Assembly (NCBI GenBank): GCA_022376925.1 | Contig: JAIOJX010000032.1 | Span: 294,986,897-295,050,896, forward strand | Reading direction: 5' to 3' | Origin: Tragulus kanchil | Lineage: Eukaryota; Chordata; Mammalia; Artiodactyla; Tragulidae | DNA: 64,000 nt | Translations under genes and position numbers: made by a program | Shown: positions 57,635 to 64,000 of the stretch, in pieces | Layout of the letters: every line of letters begins with the position of its first letter | Numbering within the stretch: position 1 is the stretch's first letter | The notes under the pieces: generated by a model | Databases searched by the model: none | Seen by the model: only the letters and a program-made list of their open reading frames with translations | What the model was told of the DNA's origin: nothing

Positions 57635-58135
57635 TCACGCCTGCAGGGATGGCGCGTGGCTGTCCCGGTCCTGAGAGGCCTGTGGTCGACTGACAGCATC
57701 TGGGGCCCTGTCCTGGTCGGGGGCCAGGTCCAGTGATCTGCCCGCCTCGGAGTCGCCCACCGGAGGCTCCTCGGCACTTTCTTCCAGTCCATTCTCCCTG
57801 GTCTCCATGGGCACCTCCTCCCCAGAGCCCTCCTCTGGCTCGGCCGCCTCTGCCTCTTCCTCCTCCTGGTCTCTCACCTTGTGCACAATGAAGAGGTGGC
57901 GGTTGAGGGAGCCGGCCGAGGTGTAGCACAGGCCACAGAGCAGACACTGGGCTGTGGAGCTGTCCTTCTGATGCTGAGGTATGTGGCTCTGAAACTCCAG
58001 CCCCGAGTCCGTGGCAAAGCTACATTTCGCACACTGGAAAAGCGACTTGTGCCTTTTGGTGGAAGAGACGGGCGTGCTATTGCTGGTGTCCGGAGCAGCC
58101 CCTGTCCCGCTGACTGGTCTTTTCAGATGGTTCAC
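57635..58135 (-). CDS. ZNF592: ZNF592 terminal coding exon, second assembly copy
   Basis: Encodes the same 166 residues with the same acceptor and stop as 56547-57047. It lies in the second copy of the duplicated block 56256-58409. In transcription order this copy is met first, so an annotation would probably end the gene here and leave the other copy as a false downstream fragment. Confidence 0.88.
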   Translation of the reverse strand: MNHLKRPVSGTGAAPDTSNSTPVSSTKRHKSLFQCAKCSFATDSGLEFQSHIPQHQKDSSTAQCLLCGLCYTSAGSLNRHLFIVHKVRDQEEEEAEAAEPEEGSGEEVPMETRENGLEESAEEPPVGDSEAGRSLDLAPDQDRAPDAVSRPQASQDRDSHAPSLQA

Positions 58136-58409
58136 CTGAAGAAGAAATGATGTGAGCCCGGGACATGAGCCCCTAATGTGGTCAACGCAGCCCGAGGACT
58201 CACAGAATCACCACCCAAGCCAGGCTCAGCCCAGCCCTAAGTTCAGGTTTAGGTTTAGTTGGTTTCTTTCGTATTTTTTTTAAATTAACACATTCATGAA
58301 GCACAACATTCCAAAGACATGGGAGGGTTATGGAAGAGCTGAAGCCCCTCCTGACAACACGGAGGGGTTCTGAGGTACCTCCAAAAGATGTTCTATGCAT
58401 TGCCTCTGC

Positions 58410-59267
58410 ATTATACGCAAACTTGTCTTCACTCTGCTTTTTTCCACTTAATGGCATATATTACATTTTTTAATGCCCTGGGCCAAAGCTATCTGATAGA
58501 TAAATCTCAGAAGTGGAATTGCTAGATCAAAGGGTATATGCATTTGTGGAAAAGAGAGGGTATATATATTTTAACCACAGATAGCTGTTGCCAAAATGTC
58601 AATTGGCACCCTACTTGCTATGTGTGAAAGGGTCTTTGCAGACCCTTCTCTGAAGAGCCCATAAAGAGCCCCCTAAAAGCCAGGCAGCTCCCAGGTGTTC
58701 CCAGACATGCCTGCCACTTGAGGAGCCGCCTCCACCATGGAGGCGGGCCATGAGGCTGCCCCAGAAACTGATCAGAGACGGGAACAGGGCATGAAACAGG
58801 GGTGAGGCCAGAGGGTCCGGGGTGGCGGGAGTCTGGGTCCGGCTCCTCTGTACCTGGGGGTAGGGTGGGGACGGGGTGACTCCGTCAAGTGTGGCAACCT
58901 CTCCCAACAGGAAGGCCTGCCCACCGCCACCTCCGAGGAGCACGGGGGCGGAGGCAGAAGATTGGTGGGAAGCCCGCCAGGGTCCACAGGACACAGCCTA
59001 CACCAGTGGAAGGGTCGCAGGGACAGGGAAACAGTCACAAGGAAAGGCTGCCGGGCTGCCCTGCAGGTCTGTGTTCCTGTACTCTCTTTGTGTGCGATCC
59101 CCAAGCAGGTCTCACGAGGCTAGAGAGGAACCAGCATGAAGGGCCGCTGTCGCGGTTGGCTGCTCCCTGGCCCCAAGGACAAGTGGCTCCTGTACCCTGC
59201 CCAGGGCCCCTCCATCTCCAGGCCTCACCAGGAAAGCCACTCCAGCAGGCAGGGGCCCTGCACTCAC
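58410..59267. other. ZNF592 intron, old L1-like fragment then GC-rich single-copy DNA
   Basis: 58,490-58,620 carries 'agaagtggaattgctagatc' and 'caaagggtatatgcatttg', a phrase common in old mammalian L1 3' ends. The rest holds no recognised feature. Confidence 0.4.
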
Positions 59268-59403
59268 CTGAGGGGAATGTCCACCCGAAGGTCTGGCTTT
59301 GGACGTCTGGCTCAAATCAGGATTTCTGATACCATGCATAAGGCTGATGTGGCTCTCCAGGAGGGAGGGCCGAGGAAAGCTGGGGCTGTCCTCTGTGCAA
59401 TAC
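59268..59403 (-). CDS. ZNF592: ZNF592 coding exon, finger completed across the splice
   Basis: A 136-bp exon with a GCAG acceptor (ending at 59404) and a GTGAGT donor (from 59267). It completes the split Gly and encodes [20 protein letters not shown], then [20 protein letters not shown] and GHSPQ. With the preceding exon it forms a C-G-Y-C finger with a long loop and H-x4-H. Leaves in phase 0, directly compatible with the terminal exon. Single copy here. Confidence 0.93.
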
Positions 59404-60024
59404 CTGCAGAAGCACAGCCAGAGGCCGTGTGAGACGGAGGGGCCCAGGGCACCAGCTGGGCAGGCCAAGGCGAAGCTGCTTCCGGCTCCAGGGGGAGAGT
59501 GTCTGGGGCAGAGTTGGCCTTGTCGAGTGGCACTGGGTCCTCCCTGAGACATCTAGCCAGCATGCCAGCCAAGGTGGCAGACGGAAGCAAGTCAGGGTAC
59601 CTGTACTCGCCCTAAGCTGTGAGCTGACTCTCCTCTCTCTGATGTCAGTGTCCGGAGATTCAAGTGAGGGCCCAGTGATCAGCCTGAAAAAGTGGGCTGT
59701 CCTGTCTTAAAGCTCAGAGAGATGGTGCTGAAGCCTCACAAATGACAGAGCACCTGCTCCCAATGCCCCCACTCCTCTCCAAGCTCAGGGCCCTCCACTA
59801 CTGCTGGGCAGGGCGACCTAAGGTAAAGGAGTTGGGAAGGAAGAGGCCTCCGGGGCCACGAAGGCTCTTGAACGCCCTCTTTCTGACCTAGCCACAGCAC
59901 TTCTCAGGAGAAAGTTGCTTGTCTCTTGCCTTTGAGCCCTGAGCTCACAGCTGAGAAAAACCCAGTGGCACTGTGGCGGTCCTGATGAATCTCCGGCCTC
60001 CTGGCTCCCACCGCAGGGACTCAC
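59404..60024. other. ZNF592 intron
   Basis: Bounded by a GTGAGT donor and a GCAG acceptor on the minus strand. No transposon recognised. Confidence 0.8.
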
Positions 60025-60137
60025 CCACAAGTGTAGACTTTCTTTACTGTGTCGTGGTTGTTGCGGATGTGTTTGCGCAGGCTGTTGGGGGTGTGGAAAG
60101 ACTGTTCACACTGCCGACACGGGTACCGCTTCAACGT
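60025..60137 (-). CDS. ZNF592: ZNF592 coding exon, C2H2 finger
   Basis: A 113-bp exon from an ATAG acceptor (ending at 60138) to a GTGAGT donor (from 60024). It enters in phase 0 and leaves with two bases. It encodes [20 protein letters not shown], then [17 protein letters not shown]. This is one full C2H2 finger (CRQC...HIRNNH) plus the first cysteine of the next finger, which is completed in the exon at 59268. Confidence 0.93.
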
Positions 60138-60337
60138 CTATGGGATGACAGGATGCGAGGTGTCAGAACCCTGCAACAGTTCTAGGGCATCTTTCTTCTC
60201 AGACGAGGCAGGCAGAAAGGAGGATGCCCCCAGACCTCAGGATCGTGCTCCCCACCATGCCCATGGCACTGGAATGTATAGGGGCTTCTGACACCATAGG
60301 ACACAAGTCCAGAGAACAAGCACATGGCCGCACTTAC

Positions 60338-60625
60338 CCGACCATGGCTCTTCTTCATGTGGGACACATAGCTCTCCCGATCTGGAACCCACTCCTGGCA
60401 CTCCTGGCAGGTCCAGCCAGTGTTCCTCAGCCGGGGCCTGGCATCAGCTCTGCGGTGGGCCTCAGGCCTGCCCCAGCGGCTCGAAGGCAGAGTGCATCCC
60501 CGAGCAGCCACACTAGGGGTTGGGGGCTCAGCGGGGACTCGAGGGCCAGGGCGGCTTGAAGACGTGTCTGCTGAAGACTGGAGGCTGGACAGCTCATCCA
60601 CGTTGCGGGGCACGCCGTGGGTGTT
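60338..60625 (-). CDS. ZNF592: ZNF592 coding exon, Ser/Pro linker and C2H2 finger
   Basis: A 288-bp exon (96 codons, phase 0 at both ends) from a CCAG acceptor (ending at 60626) to a GTAAGT donor (from 60337). It opens [20 protein letters not shown] and continues with a Ser/Pro/Arg-rich linker. It ends with a finger starting [19 protein letters not shown] and closing HMKKSHGR. The frame is open throughout and matches the human protein closely, with most differences in the linker. Confidence 0.93.
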
Positions 60626-60734
60626 CTGGGGATGGAGGGAGTGATTACTGACTGAGCAGTGGTGAGGGGCACAAAGCCAGGCCCCTGCCCAGAGGACCTG
60701 CCTGCCTCCCTGGCCCCTTCCCCAAGGCACCCAC

Positions 60735-60894
60735 CTTGACATGCTGCATCAGCTCTGGCTTCTGCAGGAACAGGAGCGGGCACTCGGGGCACTTGAAGAC
60801 GCCCACCTGCGCCGTGCTGGCATTCTGGTAAAAGTGCTGCTGGATGTGCCTTTTCTTGTTGAAGACCATTTCGCAGGAGCACTTATAAATGAGC
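60735..60894 (-). CDS. ZNF592: ZNF592 coding exon, degenerate finger plus C2H2 finger
   Basis: A 160-bp exon from a GCAG acceptor (ending at 60895) to a GTGGGT donor (from 60734). It finishes the split Gln and encodes [20 protein letters not shown], a finger-like segment with CSC in place of C-x2-C. It then encodes [20 protein letters not shown], the start of a C2H2 finger whose last histidine comes from the next exon (KNTHG). Leaves in phase 0. Order and sequence match human ZNF592. Confidence 0.93.
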
Positions 60895-61142
60895 CTGCAA
60901 GACAAGCACCAGGGTGTGAGGTGACCAAGGCCCTGCTGGCAGAACCACGGGCCCTGCCATCCCCTACTCGGGGAAAGCAATATGTGAGCCAACATGGACA
61001 CTCAGGAACTAAGATGTCTCTGGAGCACTCCGGCCTCTCTTCCACTAGCCCAGGCATCCCAGTCTATCCAACACCTCCCATGGGGCTGCCAGGCTAATCC
61101 GCTGTGCTCCCACAGGCCCGAGGGCCCCAGAACCGCACTCAC

Positions 61143-61319
61143 TGGGAGGGCTTGTGGGGCTGGGTGGGGTGCTGGGTGGCGCTGTGGTCTGCAGTGCTAC
61201 TGGCAGTCTTGAAGGCCATGGGGCAGAACGCACATTTGTGGAACACCTGGCAGTGTCGCTCCTGGATGTGGCTTTTCAGCAAGGCCAAGGTCAAGTGGAC
61301 GACCCCACAGTGGATGCAC
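61143..61319 (-). CDS. ZNF592: ZNF592 coding exon with two C2H2 fingers (first assembly copy)
   Basis: A 177-bp exon between a CCAG acceptor (ending at 61320) and a GTGAGT donor (from 61142), phase 2 at both ends. It encodes [20 protein letters not shown] followed by [16 protein letters not shown] and ends [10 protein letters not shown]. Two C2H2 units are visible: C-x2-C-x12-H-x4-H starting at CIHC, and C-x2-C-x12-H-x4-H starting at CAFC. I recognise ZNF592, a nuclear multi-zinc-finger protein reported in a chromatin module with ZNF687 and ZMYND8. Upstream exons, including the large N-terminal one, are outside the window. A second copy lies at 62239-62415. Confidence 0.92.
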
Positions 61320-62238
61320 CTGGATGACAGAGGTGGGGGCCGGGGGAAAGAGGCATGTCAGACAGAGAAGTGGGGCTGCAAGAGGAAGGATGGAGGACAG
61401 GAAGAGTGCCATCTTGAGGACCCTCGCTTTCCTTCTCCCTCACGCACTCAGCTTTGCACCGTCTGCACGTCCGCAGGTATACGTCTTGAGAGCCTGCTTG
61501 CTGTCGCCAGGCACAGTGCAGTCACCCCAAGCCCCACAAGCCGAAACCCCTCCTGGTCGAGACAGGGGAAGAAAGCCTCCCCTCTCCTCACTGGCCAGAG
61601 AATGTTCTTCTGTAAGCCCCAAACCTGAGCCTGGCCAAAAGGAGCTGGTGGGAGTTGTGAGGAGGTAGAAAGGCTCAAAAATGACACCAAGAGCTTCCAC
61701 TTAAGTGTTATCCGACTGCAGAAGTTCAGCGGGGTTTCAGAAGGAGACTGCAGAAAGCCTGTGCCTCCCTACCAGCAGTGTGGCGTCGGCAGGGATGGTC
61801 ACTTCATAAAGTGGACAGGGAGGAGGTGCAATACTCACCATAACAAACACATCCAAACAAACCACCCTCAAAGCCCACGATGTGCTCTAGAGAGGCACGG
61901 TCTGATGGAACTCACTGTGGTGAAGGAGAAGGTCCACACTGTGCTGTCCCGGTGACTATTTCAATCAATCAAATAAAATGGCCAATTGCACTGGCTACCC
62001 TTCAAGCTCTTCACAGGCACAAGTGCCTGGTACCGTTCCAACTCTGGGCTCCTAAGTGTTCTAGGTTCTCCTTGGTAGGACTATGGACAACATTTTTATT
62101 CTTTTATCCCTAGCTGAGTTCTGTTTAGTGACTATATCAAAATCTTTTTAGTACTAAGTCTATCCAACACCTCCCATGGGGCTGCCAGGCTAATCCGCTG
62201 TGCTCCCACAGGCCCGAGGGCCCCAGAACCGCACTCAC

Positions 62239-62415
62239 TGGGAGGGCTTGTGGGGCTGGGTGGGGTGCTGGGTGGCGCTGTGGTCTGCAGTGCTACTGGC
62301 AGTCTTGAAGGCCATGGGGCAGAACGCACATTTGTGGAACACCTGGCAGTGTCGCTCCTGGATGTGGCTTTTCAGCAAGGCCAAGGTCAAGTGGACGACC
62401 CCACAGTGGATGCAC
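62239..62415 (-). CDS. ZNF592: ZNF592 two-finger exon, second assembly copy
   Basis: The same 177-bp exon with the same splice sites as 61143-61319, in the second copy of the duplicated block 61061-63236. If both copies were spliced in series, the protein would gain 59 residues and two extra fingers in frame, which would look like a real exon duplication. Block-wide identity and the junk at the junction argue for an assembly error. Confidence 0.88.
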
Positions 62416-63236
62416 CTGGATGACAGAGGTGGGGGCCGGGGGAAAGAGGCATGTCAGACAGAGAAGTGGGGCTGCAAGAGGAAGGATGGAGGACAGGAAG
62501 AGTGCCATCTTGAGGACCCTCGCTTTCCTTCTCCCTCACGCACTCAGCTTTGCACCGTCTGCACGTCCGCAGGTATACGTCTTGAGAGCCTGCTTGCTGT
62601 CGCCAGGCACAGTGCAGTCACCCCAAGCCCCACAAGCCGAAACCCCTCCTGGTCGAGACAGGGGAAGAAAGCCTCCCCTCTCCTCACTGGCCAGAGAATG
62701 TTCTTCTGTAAGCCCCAAACCTGAGCCTGGCCAAAAGGAGCTGGTGGGAGTTGTGAGGAGGTAGAAAGGCTCAAAAATGACACCAAGAGCTTCCACTTAA
62801 GTGTTATCCGACTGCAGAAGTTCAGCGGGGTTTCAGAAGGAGACTGCAGAAAGCCTGTGCCTCCCTACCAGCAGTGTGGCGTCGGCAGGGATGGTCACTT
62901 CATAAAGTGGACAGGGAGGAGGTGCAATACTCACCATAACAAACACATCCAAACAAACCACCCTCAAAGCCCACGATGTGCTCTAGAGAGGCACGGTCTG
63001 ATGGAACTCACTGTGGTGAAGGAGAAGGTCCACACTGTGCTGTCCCGGTGACTATTTCAATCAATCAAATAAAATGGCCAATTGCACTGGCTACCCTTCA
63101 AGCTCTTCACAGGCACAAGTGCCTGGTACCGTTCCAACTCTGCGGCTCCTAAGTGTTCTAGGTTCTCCTTGGTAGGACTATGGACAACATTTTTATTCTT
63201 TTATCCCCTAGCTGAGTTCTGTTTAGTGACTATATC

Positions 63237-64000
63237 ATTTTTATAATGTATGAATTGTCTTAAAGTATTTCTCTGATATTGAGGTCATGTGGAGCTCCTC
63301 TTTCAACTTTAAAAGATCTCTCTATAAGTATGGTGTTTCCTTTCTTCAACATCAGAAAACAACCTTCCTCTAGGTTAACCTCCCTCTATTCGGGTTCCTA
63401 GACCTTCTCACGTGTTCAGCCTTTATTCCTACCTAAAAACACGGGTAGGTCTCCCTACATGAGAAAGCACCTTCCCTCTTTCAGCTATTCCTTTTGAGAT
63501 AACTACTATATTCCAACATAATATTGCAGTATTGCTTGCTCCTGTAACCTTGACATTCCAGTAATCTCAAGAGATGCTGTCACTTTACTGAAAGGACACC
63601 CCTTCACTTAAGAACTGACCCTCAATTAGTAACCTTCATTTCAATACATTAGCCCATTTTTGCAATCCAAATAACTCATCACAGAATCCCGACCAATCCT
63701 TTTTGTTTTTCTTCCTTTTGTGTGTGTTTGGGGGTGGGTGAGCGGGAGACAGAATCACCTTTCACAAACTTAATCAGCAAAGAGGAAAAGTGCACACAAC
63801 CCAAAACCTGTTTCCAACTAAGACCAATAAGCATTCATTACCAAATGTGCACACGTGTTACAGCTTCTATATAAACTATTTACACTTAAATTGTTACTTT
63901 TTTCTCTCTTGCTAAACAAAATAGTAACCAACTCCTAACACAGAAGTAGATCTACACCACAAGTAATTACGAAGGGGAAAAAAAAATCCACATATTTCCA
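63237..64000. other. ZNF592 intron, AT-rich, nothing recognised
   Basis: Upstream (in gene direction) of the first ZNF592 exon seen here. No further exon with zinc-finger coding or a fitting splice phase was found up to the window edge. Confidence 0.5.

Larger units (their letters stand above)
56256..58409 (+). repeat. Duplicated block pair 19 (carries ZNF592 terminal exon)
   Basis: Copy A 56256-57321, copy B 57343-58409, offset 1,087-1,088, about 21 bp of junk between. Confidence 0.95.
61061..63236 (+). repeat. Duplicated block pair 20 (carries a ZNF592 exon)
   Basis: Copy A 61061-62139, copy B 62158-63236, offset 1,096-1,097, 18 bp of junk between that looks like a noisy version of the sequence expected there. 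Confidence 0.95.

Noticed and set aside
61104..61628. 174-codon plus-strand frame (repeated at 62200)
   Set aside because: It is antisense to a verified ZNF592 exon and its intron; it appears twice only because the block is duplicated.
1993..63236. A periodic array of ~1.1-kb repeats as a natural satellite or a regulatory system
   Set aside because: The pairs share no sequence with one another; each block is only duplicated with itself. A satellite would repeat one unit.
1..64000. CRISPR arrays, prokaryotic operons, integrated phage, or endogenous retrovirus
   Set aside because: No spaced palindromic repeats, no ribosome-binding-site-led gene runs, and no LTR or gag-pol-like reading frames were seen. 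The window is plainly vertebrate.

Overview
The window is ruminant nuclear DNA (a bovid-type genome; cattle, sheep and goat cannot be told apart from what is here). Evidence: dozens of Bov-tA/Bov-A SINEs, BovB LINE pieces, CHR-type tRNA-derived SINEs, older MIR/L2/L1M fossils, and split genes with GT-AG introns. It holds parts of two genes on the minus strand, in the order and orientation I recall for human 15q25 (ZNF592 upstream, ALPK3 downstream).

Layout on the plus axis: 1-34,261 is the 5' part of ALPK3. It has five coding exons, the last cut by the window edge, which encode about the first 334 residues of a muscle alpha-kinase-family protein. The promoter lies in a GC-rich island at about 33.55-34.6 kb, with a combined TATA box/MEF2 site. 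34.6-54.6 kb is the intergenic spacer. It is crowded with SINEs and carries a processed pseudogene of the mitochondrial microprotein gene STMP1, with its target-site duplication still readable. About 54.6-62.4 kb is the 3' part of ZNF592: six coding exons with C2H2 fingers, the stop codon and the 3'UTR. 62.4-64 kb is ZNF592 intron.

The dominant structural signal is not a gene. Twenty near-perfect direct duplications, each about 1.05-1.15 kb, are scattered over the window, and each copy sits immediately next to its twin. They cut across exons, introns, SINEs and spacer alike. The junctions show either a few bases of overlap or 3-28 bp of junk, and eight consecutive pairs overlap so that 87-313 bp is present three times. 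The best explanation is an assembly artefact in which overlapping contig or chunk ends were joined without merging. Collapsing them would shrink the 64 kb to roughly 42 kb by hand count. As a result ALPK3 exons 2 and 3, the first ZNF592 exon seen here, the terminal ZNF592 exon and the STMP1 pseudogene all appear twice. Gene models built on this sequence would contain false duplicated exons. I found no undescribed biological system; apart from the two genes, the content is ordinary ruminant intron and repeat DNA.
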